The notes beneath the pieces were generated by a model. That model was given only the letters and a program-made list of their open reading frames with translations, had not been told where the DNA came from and searched no databases. Shown here piece by piece: positions 24,401 through 37,827 of a stretch of 64,000 nucleotides of DNA (within the stretch, counting starts at the first letter, position 1; every line of letters begins with the position of its first letter). This stretch comes from Scatophagus argus (lineage: Eukaryota > Chordata > Actinopteri > Scatophagidae): positions 26,944,329 to 27,008,328 of the forward strand of contig NC_058494.1 of the NCBI RefSeq assembly GCF_020382885.2, in the 5' to 3' direction. Position numbers and translations under genes: made by a program.

Positions 24401-27400
24401 CTGTGATGATCTGAGTCCCGCCCACCTCTCCGGTCGCCACGTTGAGCGGCAGCGTGAGCCCACTCGCTAGCTGCACCAAGTTGGCAGCAGAATTGTTTGG
24501 CTTACGCAACTTTGGGGAGGGTTTGATGGCTACAGTCTTCTGTGGTGTGACCGGAGTGGTGGCGGCCGCGGGGGCTGGTACAGTCATGGGAGTGGTGATG
24601 ATGGCGTGGTTGGTGCCTGGAATGAGCTGGATCTGACCTGCCTGTGGCATCACCTGGATAGTCTGAGCACCCTGGATCTGCGGCACCACCTGGTACTGGA
24701 TGTTGGCGGGGGCTGGGGTGTTGGTGCGGGCCGGGCTCTGCTGGATAGTGAGCACAATGGGACTGCCAGGGGTCGTGGAGCCCAGGCCAGCAGGGAGCTG
24801 AATCACATTGCCCTTGGCTGACAGGAAACCCAGGTTTTTGGGTGGAGCAGGGGCGATTGGCGCCGGCTTTATGGGGAGGAGCCTGCGAGGCTGCGGCTGA
24901 GCTGGAGGAGAGGTGACAGGAGCCTGAGCAGCAGGAGGGCCGATTTTACTGCAGGTGGCAGCCAAGAGGGCGAGAGGAGAGGGCTGGGCGTCCTGCTGGG
25001 AGAAACACAGCCAAACACAACGACTCAGAGACAACACACACAGCGTCTGCACTTACACCAGTCTGAGGAGACACTGTGAACCATGAAGAGGGAGATGAAG
25101 TGACACAGCACGAGATGAGAAGCTAAAATAAACAAGTGAAGACGAAGAAATGGGTGAGACTTCAACTCCAAACAGAGGATGATGGGGTAAAGTGGATGTT
25201 TCTGTGTGATCCTTCTACTGCAGGGCAAGAAGGCCTTATACATTAAAGTCAGCATCAGCTGGGCCACTTAATGCACCTGGGATAAAACATAAAGTCTGTC
25301 TTCAACTGCGTCTTCGGTGGAAGCTAAAGATGAAGCTGAAAGCAACAAGAAGCCAGTAAGTGGACCTCTGATCTTAAATTATTTTGTTGCACATTTTTCC
25401 AAAAGGTCCAAACTGTCCCTACAGAGTGAAGCAACTTGCATGCATCGTGGATTTCCAGAGACAAGCAGAGAGCAGACAGAAGCAGGACACGACGTCTGGC
25501 TGTTACTCACTTGTGTGGAAGTGGTTGAAGGCTGAAGGTATTCGCTGGGACTCACAGCAACAGTGGTGGCCATACTGTCCTGTTGTTCTGGAAAACAAAC
25601 AGACCAGAGTCACCGGTCAGGCTGCCTCTCTTTTCACTGGTTCAAGGACATCACAGGACAAAAATCTAAGAAGGATGAAAAGTCTTGCTGTAATCTACAT
25701 ATGATCAATAAACTGAAGTCACTAATCAATAGCAATTAGCGTATTAAGTTGCATGTATTTACATGTGGACAGATCACCTCACATGTGGAGTGTTAGCAAA
25801 ACTCACATCTCTTAATGGATGCCAGAGCTTTAAGAGAATATTTGCCCTCAACGATTTAATGTTGAACCTCTGAAGGACCAACCTGAGGCTTTGCACTTTT
25901 TAGCCTCGTTTTCTCAAATATATTTCATGTTGACCATTTTCCAAAGCCTGCTCATTTTTATTTCAAATAGATTTTCCCAGACAGTACTCAGCATTCATTA
26001 CACTCCAACAGGAAAATCAAACGTTGCTTAAAACAGATATTCTATGTGACTATGTGTTTTATTCCTTCCTTTTATCAGTAAATTAACTTCGCTAACTCAA
26101 CTGAAACTAAAACATGTGGCTTTAGTTGCATTAGAACACAATAATAACTCAAAAGCCAAACATTAGGGATGCACAATAAGGTCACCACATCATCAACATC
26201 AGCCCGAAATCAACATTTCTGTCAGGATGACACGTAACAACGTTTACACAAAACATCTAACAAAGTCGTTTTCATGTAGTGAGCTGACCAGTCACGACAG
26301 ATATTATATTTGGCTTTTGAAAAGCACAAGACCAAATATATTTGATAAAGAAATATCAAGCTCCTGGCAATGACACAACACAACTGGACTGCAGTCAAGT
26401 GAAGAAAACGTATTGAGTGTATTATATTTCTGTTAAAAACGGGCAGCGTAATTACTTTTAGGGCAGGCCGCCAAAGAGTCTAAGAGCACAGTAAATCCTG
26501 CGTTCCAGCCAATGGTCAAAATAGGACTGTTATTGTCGAACACAGCTGCTCCAGGTAAAGTGGTACACTTATGAGCAACCAATTCCACTGATCATTACTG
26601 CCTGAAATGCAATACAGTCTGTAGACACTGAATCCAATCACAGCTTAATGAAAAGACAAGTTTAAAGGCAGGCAGTCTGTGTCTACTGTAGCCTCCCTAA
26701 AGCTTTTTCATGTGTGGTTTTATGCATTTTTATTTTCAAGTGTAACTTAACATCTATCATTTCAATGTGTAAAACAAGATGAAAGATTTGTATTTTGTGA
26801 GTTCATTAGTGAGCTCAGGTCACGTCAGCTGGCAAACACTTGAAATCAAACAGCAGGTGACTCATAACCACATGACAGCCACCAAGCGCCGCTCTGGCAA
26901 GCAGAAAACAGTAGTGAGAGGAGCATGGGCTGATGGGATACATCTACTCTGTCTGCACAACGCTGATTTCATCAAAACACTGACGAGTATTAAAGTGTGG
27001 CAGTTTGCGAGGCATGGCCACCACTTCCAAGACACACTTTAAGCATTCATTTCAATTAAAAAGAGCAGAAATATCCACAACATAGTTAAGCAACGCTTCC
27101 AACTGATTGGAGGCATTTCACAGTAACATTAAAGTTAACATTTTGACTGAATCTGAATGCAAAAACATTGTCTGATGCCAGCTGGAACGTGCCTCCTTGT
27201 TTGTTTTGCATAACACAAAAGTGTCATTTTGTGTGAATATAGGCCCGAAAATAACATGAACAGACATGATTACATGTTGCCTCACTCTGTACACATTGTG
27301 CAAGGACCTGTCACACAATATAGGTTTTAAAAAAAATTATGATGCAGTGGGCATATTTAGTTTTCATGTGAGTTGATCAAATCAATGTATCAGAAAGCAG

Positions 27401-28519
27401 AGGCTTAGCTCTGCGACTCCAGTGTAATGGCTTTATTACAACCACAGCTAAGACAAAGTGTTGTTTGAAATGAGGAAGTATGCACACACACACGTATGTG
27501 TATGTATATATATATATATATATATATACACTCACATCAACAATATGAACCGCCTACTTCTGCCACCTATTCTCTCAATACTGAACTTCACCCTGCCAGA
27601 AAATAAACTCAAACCCTGTGTTGTGGCTGCTGAACAGCAGACCAAACCGGAACTATTTCCTCTTTTAAAGCTACCTGCTTTGTGAAGTTAATGTATTGTA
27701 AATTTAGCTGTTTATCATAGTGCTGAAACTTCACTGTCAAAAACTTTCACGCGTGGATGTCTGAGCCTGCCGAGCCACTAATCTCTTTTGGCTATAAAAC
27801 ATTTTTGGCTATACCATCGTGGATGCGGGTTATAAACTGCTGCCATAACTACGCAGAGAGCTTCACAACAACGCACACTGCATTAGCAATTTTTTCAATC
27901 ATCATCAGTTAGGCGGGTTTCTTTAAGTCCTGCCAATACTGCATACACAAAAAAAGACAGTGTGGCCTCAAAATAGCGCCGCCATCAAACACATACTGTT
28001 GGTTTGGTTCGCAGTGGACAACCACCAAACGTTAGCTAGCTCGTTAGCAACAGCGACTATGGACTAACCGGGGCAGAGTGAAGTGGCTATCAGCTAGCTT
28101 AAGCTGATATGGTCCGTATGCAGCTTAGTTTCTTCTACTAAACGTACCAAAGTGAAACCGTTACTTGCACCATCTAGATAACTCGGCATTTTATTGTGGA
28201 AAGGTTGCGTGGGGGGGAATGCAAGGCCAGATTTGGAAAAAAAACAAGTAAAGGACCAGCTACATAGCGCATACTAGCATATCTGGCTAGCTGACGCGTA
28301 GCTAGCAAGCCAAACTCTCTTTGATAACGTTACAGAAAAAGGCAGCCCTTTACCGGAAGTGTATTGCTTATTTTGATTCACACAATTGCCCGAGTCCCCC
28401 TAAAGCATACTTATTCGTACCACATAATGTTCAGTGCTTTTCTGTCAGATACAAATAAAATGTTTAACGAAGTAGAATGTAATATAAACACCAATGTTTT
28501 AATTCCTACCCACCGCTCA
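20196..28519 (-). CDS. sp2: Transcription factor Sp2, complete, 8 coding exons
   Basis: Sp2 is a nuclear Sp/KLF-family transcription factor with glutamine/serine/threonine-rich regions, a Btd box and three C2H2 zinc fingers. Exons are 28513-28519, 25511-25587, 24228-24992, 23172-23390, 22410-22710, 21290-21467, 20698-20891 and 20196-20296. They total 1,842 nt, or 613 residues, equal to human SP2 as I recall it. The start is set by a tiny first exon that supplies MS-E, giving [19 protein letters not shown], which parallels human MSDPQTSMAATAAVSPSDY. The Btd box is [14 protein letters not shown]. Finger 1 has [14 protein letters not shown], with Leu where Sp1 has His, a mark of Sp2. The protein ends HINTKNL. 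The coding region is intact. The family is known to be recruited with NF-Y at CCAAT promoters; its own promoter here is CCAAT-rich. Confidence 0.97.
21857..22131 (+). mobile_element. Tc1/mariner-like deletion derivative in sp2 intron 5, opposite orientation to the others
   Basis: It begins with TACCCTATGTAGACAAAAGTAT and contains the gaaatcttaatgcttcagcatacc and ccaactttgtggcaac modules in reverse order to the other copies. It then jumps at about 22050 to the terminal agctgcaaagctg...cattaaagtccctg module. The inner transposase part is lost, and the right terminal repeat is missing. Confidence 0.8.
22410..24992 (-). CDS. sp2: sp2 coding exons 3-5 (Gln/Pro/Ser/Thr-rich region)
   Basis: Exon 3 (24228-24992) encodes residues 29-283: [19 protein letters not shown], several basic IKPAP motifs, then a basic RRGRKKK patch and a poly-Pro run. 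Exon 4 (23172-23390) has [20 protein letters not shown]. Exon 5 (22410-22710) has [18 protein letters not shown]. All follow the human SP2 order. The poly-Pro run near 24300 is longer than I recall in mammals. Confidence 0.95.
25511..28519 (-). CDS. sp2: sp2 coding exons 1-2 (start; first exon contributes only 7 coding nt)
   Basis: Exon 1 coding is 28513-28519 (ATGAGCG|GTGGGT). Exon 2 is 25511-25587 (TTCCAG|AACAAC ... ACACAA|GTGAGT). Joined they encode 28 residues. Intron 1 (25588-28512, about 2.9 kb) shows only AT-rich sequence and a (TA)n run; no further exon was recognised in it. Confidence 0.88.
27500..27529. repeat. (TA)n microsatellite in sp2 intron 1
   Basis: An uninterrupted TA run of about 14 units, preceded by a short CA/TG stretch. 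Confidence 0.9.
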
Positions 28520-28586
28520 TGACGACATTCGCTCTCCGCGAGCCTTGAAGACCGAGCCCATGGAGGAATCCGCCCGCGCTGCTGCA

Positions 28587-28834
28587 CCAATCCCCGGACA
28601 ATGGACCATTGAAGGACGGCTCCGCTGGCCACTGAGCTTGAGGAGTCCTTGTGATTGAAATTCAACTGAGCCAATCACGATGCGGTATTTTTGTACGTCA
28701 GTCGATGGATGACGATTCGGCCAATGGGATGTCGAGATTGAGCTCGGCAGGGGCGTTTCCAAAGACAAACCTCGAAGAAGCTCGGGCCCTATTACAGCAG
28801 GAATAGGGTTTCACTGACGTCCCTAACGACCAAT
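28587..28834. promoter_or_regulatory. sp2: sp2 upstream region with four CCAAT boxes
   Basis: CCAAT occurs at 28587-28591, 28671-28675, 28721-28725 and about 28830-28834, all on the plus strand (ATTGG in the sp2 sense). They lie within 320 bp upstream of the sp2 start codon, beside TACGTCA (about 28694) and GGGGCG-type words. NF-Y binds CCAAT boxes; the promoter role is inferred from position. Confidence 0.6.
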
Positions 28835-28839
28835 GTAAG

Positions 28840-31800
28840 TATCGAGGGGCAGTTCGGTCAGCACAAGAATGACAACCGTGTTGATCAATGGGCTTTAAGT
28901 CACTAGCGTGTGACCCGTTTAAATTCTCCCGTGTTTCTTAAGGAGGAGCAGTCCGTTATGTGGGATGACAGTCTGCACGAAGTCATTTTAAAACTGTGGA
29001 TGTGAATTAACCATACTGCTGTGATATGTAGTTAAAGGAGACTCACTGGGATCGTTTCATACCAGTGACACCTGGCTCAAACATGTATGGTATGCAAGCC
29101 GTATTATTCAGTACAACCTCCACAATAGGTTGTAGCTTGACCCTGAAACAGTTTGAGCCGAGTGTTTGGCTCTGAGCTTGCTGAACAATAGCTAATCAAG
29201 CAGTAGATGCAGCATTCTAGTCATTAGTTCAGTGAAAAGAACAACACCCTACTGCTGAAGCCTCACTGACCGTGTAACATATTGGTGTGAAAAGTGACAC
29301 TCGTAACTGCTGAAAGGTCCACAAATTTACAGAAGTGAAACAGGTAGGGAAGGTCAGGGATGGTCGTCACACTACTTTCATTTCAATCCCTCACTAACTG
29401 TATCCTAAATAGATTTAATGTGTGATGGAAGCTAAAGCGTCAGGTAGGAATGGAGAGACTTCACTGTCTTTAAGATGACTCTGTTCAATAGATATGGACT
29501 GTCCCCATCGGGAGGTTCAAAGTTAGGAGTCTGTCAAGCGTGGAAAATAAAAAATGGAGGCCATCCTAAAAAATGAATTTAAAAAGTTTAGTTTCACTGA
29601 AATGCAACATCATCTGCTGTATTGAGAGAGCATAAACGGGGTGAGGATGCATCTTTTTTCATACCTCCCTAAATGTATTGTCTAACAGCCAGGGAGAGAA
29701 ACCCAGAAGAGCTGGATACTCACATTCTGACATGAAAAACACTAAAAGTGGAAACATGACACAACCCAAAAATGATGGTGAATGTTGAAGGTGTAATGGC
29801 CAAATGCTTGTCAGTGTAACACATTTAGACTCCTGGTCAGAAATGTGTTTAACAGAAACGTGCCGTTCTTTTCCACAGTCAAACTCAGCCTGGTCACTTA
29901 GACTCACAGCAGAGTTGAACACTGAAGGCTTGGTACTTGTCTGTCTGGTGTTTGGCTATAACCCAATGGAAAAAGGCTGACACGATCCCAGCTTTGCCTC
30001 TGCAGGCCTTTCACCCTGTAGAGGAAATATTCCGGTCGTGGCTGTCAGTCCCATCCGTCGTCAACGTCCACTGAATTGGCCTGCAGCTCTTCCCGCCGAC
30101 ATGCAGGCTGTGAGGAGCTGCCCCCCTCTCTCCCAGTGGGTCACTCCCACTGACTCTTTTCACATCCACAATGCATGCGTCCCTTTTCACATAGGCTTTT
30201 TCTCAAAGAGCGCACTTGACCTTATTCACATACAGTCGTCTCTGTTTCCCCCCCAGGTGCGTCCTCCCCCTGCATCAATGTAAGGGGTGTTTAAAGTGCT
30301 CTGGAAAGGAGACTCCTGCTTTTAGCCAAAGCACTTTCTCCCTCTCCACCTCGAGTGTGCTGTAGCTGGCAGTGGAGGATGCAGATACTGTCTATCAGCT
30401 TCTCCCCAGGCACCTCTGTGGAGAGCCTCAGAGAGAAAGAGCTGCATAATTTAACTGGGATATCTCACTTTTTTCGCTTAACAGCCTTCGTGAGCAGGCC
30501 AAAGCATTAACTGGAGAGTTTCCAGCCTTAAACAATTCAAAGTGAATAGCTGACATTAAAAATTTACAACAGTTTCTATGCCATGAAACCTTCAGCAGAA
30601 ACTGAGTGGCATCTTTACACTGCTAACTGCCATGGCTGAATTCATAATGTCATATTCTTATTCAAAATATCATATATAAATGTAGAATTATGCAATGTAC
30701 TGTAAAGTACATGTTGATGCTAATACTTCTGTACTTTGAATGCTTGCATAAGCATTAATATCTATACTGTGGTGTTGCTTTGATCTTTGATTATGCAAAC
30801 TTTTAAAGACCAAATGATTAAACAGCATGAAATGAAAATAACCACCAGTTCCTGCTAAGTTAAGCTTAACAGTGACGGAGTAATGCATGTGGATGTGTGT
30901 TTTCTTCTGTAGGACTCTGAGGTCATGTATTTTCTGGAAATTTGGTGGTTCCCCTTAGTATTTTTTAGATTAAATATATACAAAACTGACCATTTTTAAG
31001 CCAATAAATAAGTCAGGGATTCTGTATTTCTTTATTCCTGTCAGTGTGAGTCCTTGCTTCTCCATAAACGGATCAAGCGGCTAAAAACATTTAAAAATCC
31101 ACTGAGTATTGGAGGAAGGCATTGCTCCAGTGATGAAAACTGATCTTTCGTAACCACATGGTAAAAAAAAAACAAAACTTTGACACAAGTTCCAATTTAA
31201 TTGTCATTTCTCAAGCTTTCAATCACATCATGTGGTCTTCCTCAATGGACAGAGTTTGTCCAGTTCATGAAGATCGTTTAGATCCAAATAGTTAATCTAT
31301 TCGTTAATCACATGAAAACAACGAGATGATCCGTCCGCTGTGCAAGGCCATGTGATGTGGCTGAAAGCTTCAAAGTTGGACGTATGTACGTATATGTTGA
31401 ATTTTATCCTGTTAGGAAATAAGATTTAGGGCCAATATAACTGAAGCTTACTGAATAAATCCAGGGGCAGATTTTGGCTTGGACCTCCTGGAAATCCTGG
31501 CTGTGTTCCTGGTGTGAACCACCTACAGCTGTAGTTTCTTGTACTTTTTTCCAGAGTTTTTATTATGATATATAGCAATGGAACTTGAAATATTTTCAGA
31601 CTTATTTGTCTCCACAACTGTATAATAATTTTCAAATAGAAAAATGATGGCACACACCAATGTTTATTTTTCTCCTTTTTGTTTTTTACTGAAATCGCTG
31701 AGCCAGTAGCCAGCAAATAGAATGAGCAAAATACACCTGGGCATTTCAACAAATAAAACCGACAGGTAGAGTTGCATCATGGCAGACATACACGGTCTGA

Positions 31801-34800
31801 GGCAGGGCATTGTGGGAAAAACGATGCCTTAGGGCAGAACATCATACCACCAGTACAATAACACCAGATTTACAAAAATCTTATGCTAATGGAGGTAAAC
31901 TCCACATTAGTTTTGTCTTTATGTGCAAAACTCCCTTGTGTTACTTCTTTATTTGCTGAAGACTATCAGCATCAGTGCATTAATCAAACTGTGTAATACT
32001 GTTAAGCTGTTTCTACTGTAAATTGCATTTCTGAAGATATTTTTCTTTGGTGTACTTTCCCCAATTCCTGTAAATACCTGTCCAAATGTAAACACCAACT
32101 ATATTCACATCTGTTGCTCTTACATAATCGTGTCATATAATAGCAACAGATATCAGATTATCTGACATCGGGCGCCTCAGTGGACCAGAAGCTCAGGAAA
32201 CATTGTGTTATGAGTATCGGTCGCAGCCTACTGCTTGTAAACTAGTTGGCAGCATATATCTAACAGCATCCGAAGTTTGAATTTTTTGGAGAAACACAAA
32301 GCAACAGGACACTTAAACTACAACAACAACAACAGCCATGGCCAACTACTCCCACTGAATAGAGGTCTGATAATGTGAAGAGTGTTTGGCTATTGAATGT
32401 TCAACAGAATAGGCTCCAGGACCCCCGCGACCCTGACAGATAAAGCGGTATGGAAAATGGATGAATGGATGGATGGGTGTTCAAAAGAGGCACAATCCAT
32501 CAAAAGAGTGACAACCAATCAAAAGAAAATAGCATTATTTCTTCCTTGCTGTCATTCAAACTAGTGACATTTGTTAAAAAAAAATAAATAAAATGAAAAA
32601 GCAACCAGGTAGACAACTGCAATTGAATCAACATAAAATCACAGTGGAAATAAAACTACTGACTTCTGTGGGCTGAAACATTTTTAACATGTTGCGCTGC
32701 ATGTTTGCAGGTTTCAACCCACTGCGGGTAATAAAGCAGAGCCAGTTTCCAGACATTTGAATCAACACCCACATTTCCAGTTTGTTCAGGGATTAAAAAA
32801 GATTCGGAGTTGTGCTCAGTAAAGGCTATTTCTGCCAGCTGGTGAAACAAATGAAGAATCAGTTGCTACATGGCTAATTTGCTACATCCATGAAAAATAG
32901 CTAACAATCATCAAATATACCAAAGTCAAATGTTTAATCCCAAATAAAATGATTTGAGTGGTTTAAATGTCAAATTTAATCCTACCCGGTGTGATTTCAT
33001 TGCCTTAACTGTCAAGTTTGGGCAGAGTTAAACATCAATTTAAGTGTTTTGGACTTGGGTTTGGGCTAAGGTTAAACAAACAGTTTGTAAAAAGCAAAAA
33101 GGACTACTGTTATATGTTAGATAACATTGTCATGAGCTGCTCCAACCCCTGCATGGAGGACAAACATAAATGTAATGTTATGTTTTTGTTACAATCTTTT
33201 GTTGCAGTAGAATCACACATTTAGATGTAGGCTACGATAGGCTACCAGAATTCACAAGGTTAGCCAGAAAAGTCACATATCATCCCTCATTAATATGAAC
33301 AACAACTTAAATCTGCTGTGTTTATATAATTAGTCAAATCTGTTTCAAATCGTCAGTCGAAATTAGCTAGTACCCCTAAGCTACAACTATTATTGATTTT
33401 ATTAATGTTGGCCTTTTAACAGTTAGCACCCCAGCTAGCTAATATGTGTAGCAAACCAGTTGAAAATGTAAATAATAGCCGCTATTCAGCTCTACATTAG
33501 CATAGCAAGTATGAACATGTAATTTGTATGTAACTATAACAATATGAGATGATAACACCAACTATCGGAGCAACTTTCAACACTCAAAGTTAGCATCCAA
33601 TCACAAATTATGTTTAACCTTATCCTTATTTGACAGGTAAACCAATCAAACCACGGCGGGTGGGCTTAAGCGGTCTCTTCATTTGATATGAAGCAACTTG
33701 CAAGTTCCACGTTAACTGCCAAAATAAGACTCACCTACATAAACAAAAATCAGTTAACACAATCCATCCATCCATTAGCCATAGCCACTAATGCATTAGA
33801 AAGTCACATGGGACTGGAACTGATCCCAGCAGCCATGCCCTGGGGAGGGGGGGCCAGTGAGTCACAGGGCTAACACAATGTCAAACAAAACTCTTTAAGT
33901 AAAGCAAAATGGCAAGTCATTCCGATCATCAGGCTAAAAAAATCAGAACGTTCAAAGGCTGAGATGCAGAACAAGCTGTGAAGTTTTAAAGGCTTCATAA
34001 AATCCGTATGTGTAACAAGCACCTCCATTAAAACAAAGAGAGTCATGAATTCAGTTTTAAACTAATCTCATGTCTAATTTACATTAGCACTGTAGTTAAC
34101 ATTGAAATTGTGTTTGTTTCCAGGCAGAAAAACCAATCAGGCTACCAAATATTAGATTATAGGTTCTCCAACATCTCTTAAACACCTCGAGCGTTTGAAT
34201 GCTGGGCGATGGGCCTCTGTTGCCCTGCCTCTGTGTGTATGTCTGTCCTGAGGGCAACTTTTAATCCAAAAACCCTCATTTAGACAGACTGGAAGGAAAA
34301 ACAAGGAAACAGCAGCAAACAACAGTTGTACAAATTGACCAGTGCATTGTGTTTGAAAAGTCCAGTTCAGAAAGTTCAGGAAATTTGCAAGTCCGAGTTC
34401 ATAATTTACGTCCTCCTTTTGTTTCATACCAACATGTGTTGCAGGTGAGAACATCTCTGCAGTCCCTCAGAAGAAGAGGCTGAGTCGTCAGTGTCTTCAG
34501 TGTTTTCCCACCATCCAACTACAAACACTCATCCGTCTTTTCGGTTTGTTGGTTTCAAGAGAGAGGCGGGTCCATCTAAGTCCAACTGGACACAGAGATT
34601 TCCAGGGACTCTGACTGGCTGATGCTGGCCGAGCAGAACAGATCGGTCCTTCACATAGAAACCTAGGCAGACATACAGGTACCGAGCAGAGTTACGCTGC
34701 ATTCACGTTAGCACAATATATCCAAACAAACACTTTTCAACTTGTTGTCATGCATTAAAGACAGAGGTCAGAAAGCATCCTGATCTGTTATGCTAGAGGA

Positions 34801-35185
34801 CAGATGTGTTGCTTATCAAACATATCAGTGCCTTATTCATAAGGCTCTCAAAAGGTTTTAATGATGTAACTCGACGTGTGCGTCAGATTCAGAAAACAAA
34901 GCATTGTAATGACATTAAAAAGTAACAAAGTAAGCACAAATGAAGAAGAATGAATATCATCCAGTATTTATAAGCAATTTAAGGATCAAAACCTTTTTTA
35001 AAATCATGGAAACTGTCCTCCTCCTCCTCCTCCTCCTCCTCCTCCTCCCTCTCTGTGACAAAAGCTGTCCACCCAACAGTGTGGCTGTTCGGGACACCTG
35101 AAGACACTTTCCTGCTTTCATACGAACTAACTCTTATTGAACTTCACTTGACCCTCACTCACTTGAGCAGAGACGATCTTTGATG
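28840..35185. other. Region between sp2 and socs7 (socs7 3' UTR and flank)
   Basis: About 6.3 kb with no recognised exon. It contains a SINE tail (32409-32477), a (CTC)n run (about 35019-35048) and otherwise AT-rich sequence. The socs7 3' UTR must begin at 35185 and run leftward; its end could not be fixed, since only weak ATTAAA-type signals lie within the first kilobase. Confidence 0.55.
32409..32477 (+). mobile_element. 3' tail of a tRNA-headed SINE
   Basis: The words ataggctccaggacccccgcgaccctg, gataaagcgg and atggatgaatggatggatgg match the end of the SINE at 56424-56788 and its known fish relatives. The head is absent. Confidence 0.7.
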
Positions 35186-35688
35186 CTACGTCTGTGACTC
35201 AGCTTCTTGCTCTGCTCCCACCACCTGTCGGATGCTCTTGATGGACAGGTACATCTCCTCCTCCGGGTCGTAGTAATAAAACTTACTCAGGTAGGATATT
35301 AGTGGTCTGGAAGGGAAAGCCAATGATCAGCCGGTCTGTCTTGTGTTGTGTTGTGTCATACTGTGCAGTGACAGGTGAGTCATGTGTTAGCGTGGGGCAC
35401 CGCATCATTAAAGCCACGGAGGTAAAAATCTCACCACGACAAGAATCAACACTGTTTGAAATCGTCATGCAGCCTCCTGTTCATGGCACAACAGGTGTAT
35501 ATGTCAACAGGTGTATGGTTAAAGGATCACATGACTCATGGGAGCTGAGTACCTGGGCAGTGGAAGCTCCTGGATGTGGTCGATGCGGACTATTTGTCGG
35601 ATGCAGAAGCGACAGAGATGCTGCAGTGACTTCACGTTGCTGAAGCGAGACACAGGATACAGCAGCTGAACCGGGGTGGGAGGAAGCC
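35186..35688 (-). CDS. socs7: socs7 coding exons 8-9 (SOCS box and C terminus)
   Basis: Exon 8 (35553-35688) has LLYPVSRFSNVKSLQHLCRF with the Elongin C-binding BC box at residues about 795-804. Exon 9 (35186-35306) has ISYLSKFYYYDPEEEMYLS and ends AESQT then TAG. The exon 8 acceptor follows (GT)n-TTGCAG. Confidence 0.95.
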
Positions 35689-35692
35689 CTGC

Positions 35693-35726
<34 letters not shown>

Positions 35727-37743
35727 GTAAATCTTCAGATAGAAACAGATTAGAAATAGACTATTCAGTTTTTTAAAAATAAATTCTTAATAATTCCCTA
35801 AAATAGCTGCTGACTGTTAACAGGATTAAATAGTGCATTTGATGGAGACTATTTTCAGTGGCGGATTAATCCACATGTGTAGAGTTGGCCTAAAGCTGTT
35901 GAACTGTTCTTTCAACTTTTTTCCTCGGGGAAAACGAGTGCACAGACCCAACTCTTCATCATCCAGCGTTTACATCACAATTTCCTCTCAAAATAATCTT
36001 GTCTAGTTGATTTTGTTGCAGCACCTAAATATTGTTAGGTGTTACATCAAAAACAGGGAGTTTATCTTATATGCAAAAAGAATTAAGATGATATAAAAGC
36101 ATGACAGAATGCCCACAGTAATTTGTACAGACGGCCTTCAGTCGTGTTTTACACTTTTCTCACATTTCTTTTTGGTTTAATCCTTAAACGCACCACATGT
36201 GATTTCTGCTGCTAAAGGTGTCTCCATAAAAACAAAGCAAAGGATGTAATGGTGGTTACTGTGTTCACTGTTGAAATGCTCACAGACGAGGAAATGTTTT
36301 AATGTTTTATTCACGTTATGTTTAGTCGCGACCTCCCTCCTCGCTGCCCCATAAGTCACAGCAAAAGGCGACCAAATGAAACATAAAATTCTGAAATTCT
36401 CTGGGTTTGAACATTGTGGGAAACATTTGGAACCATTACAAATTATATCCTTTTTCTAACTTTATTGTCATTCAAATCATAACCCCAAACCAAAGCACTA
36501 ATCGTAGCCAGTGAACAGTCTTTGACTCTTTGGGGAGGATATTGAGTCACATGAGAGCAGACACTCACATCAGGATGAACATGTAAGACAGATGTATGTG
36601 CACACAAACACGTGCTGGAGGCTATTAGCTACAGCCTTCCTGCTCTGAGGACAACCCACACACACAGATGCATTCTCACCATCATGAATGATGCACAGGC
36701 TGAATGCAGACATACAGACATACACTCCTGCTCTCCTCCGTCTCACTAAGTGGCAGCTCGCATCCATTTTTGATCGGTTGGGCTGCGTGCTGATATATGA
36801 CCTATATTTTACCTGGGACTCTGGAGCGGAGGAAGTAGAGGAATTTGCCGTTCTTGGAGTGCATGATGGCCCGCTCGATGAACTCCACCACAGAGTGGCA
36901 ACGGTCCTCAAACTTGGGGTGACACCACAAGCTGAATGTCCCTGAAGGGAGACAGAAATGTTTTTCTCTGTATATCACATGTATAGCATTTTAACATCTA
37001 TAAATCATACCCACATTAATTATGCATCATTTGTATAATTACAGTAAACATGTAAGACCTGCCTGTGTGAGTTAGCTGCTCCTCTCAGCACCTTTGGTGC
37101 TTTTTGCAGAGAAATTCTTTTGTTTCTTTAACCACAGATGGTTTAAAGTCCTCAAGTTCCCCTGTTGTACCAACATTTTGTTTAACTCTTCTGATTGGCT
37201 GGACGGGACTGCAGCAGCACAACATCACAGCTGCACAAAAAGACTCCTGATTGGTTTGTCATAAACACCATCTTGCGCATCTTTAAGTTGGAACAACAAA
37301 GCCCGGCTGAACATAAACTTCAGATTTCCGTTTCTCCTTTGCATGCCTGGATTTCCACCAGAGTGGGCTGCACTGACATTCATTTTCCAGCTGTGCAACT
37401 TTAAAATGTTCTGCTCACACACATTACATTTCGCTGGCAACCAAACAGAGCAGCCTGATTAAAAATGTTTGCGTTACAGGTTAGATTCTGTTGCAGTAAA
37501 TTGCATTTCTCTACACAATTGGATTGGACGTCACGACGAACATCTGGCTTCGATGGGAAACACGTGACATAACAGAACGAAACCAGGATTAACCAGGTTA
37601 GCTTTAGGTTAAAACTTTAGACTTTATGTTTTTGCTGTCAAGTCCGAGTTTATTCTTGATGTGTGCAGCTGAGTCTGAAGTGAGTCAAGTCTCCTGTGAC
37701 TTCAGACTGACTCACGTCTGGAGCTCTTTGGGCTGCTGATGTT

Positions 37744-37827
<84 letters not shown>

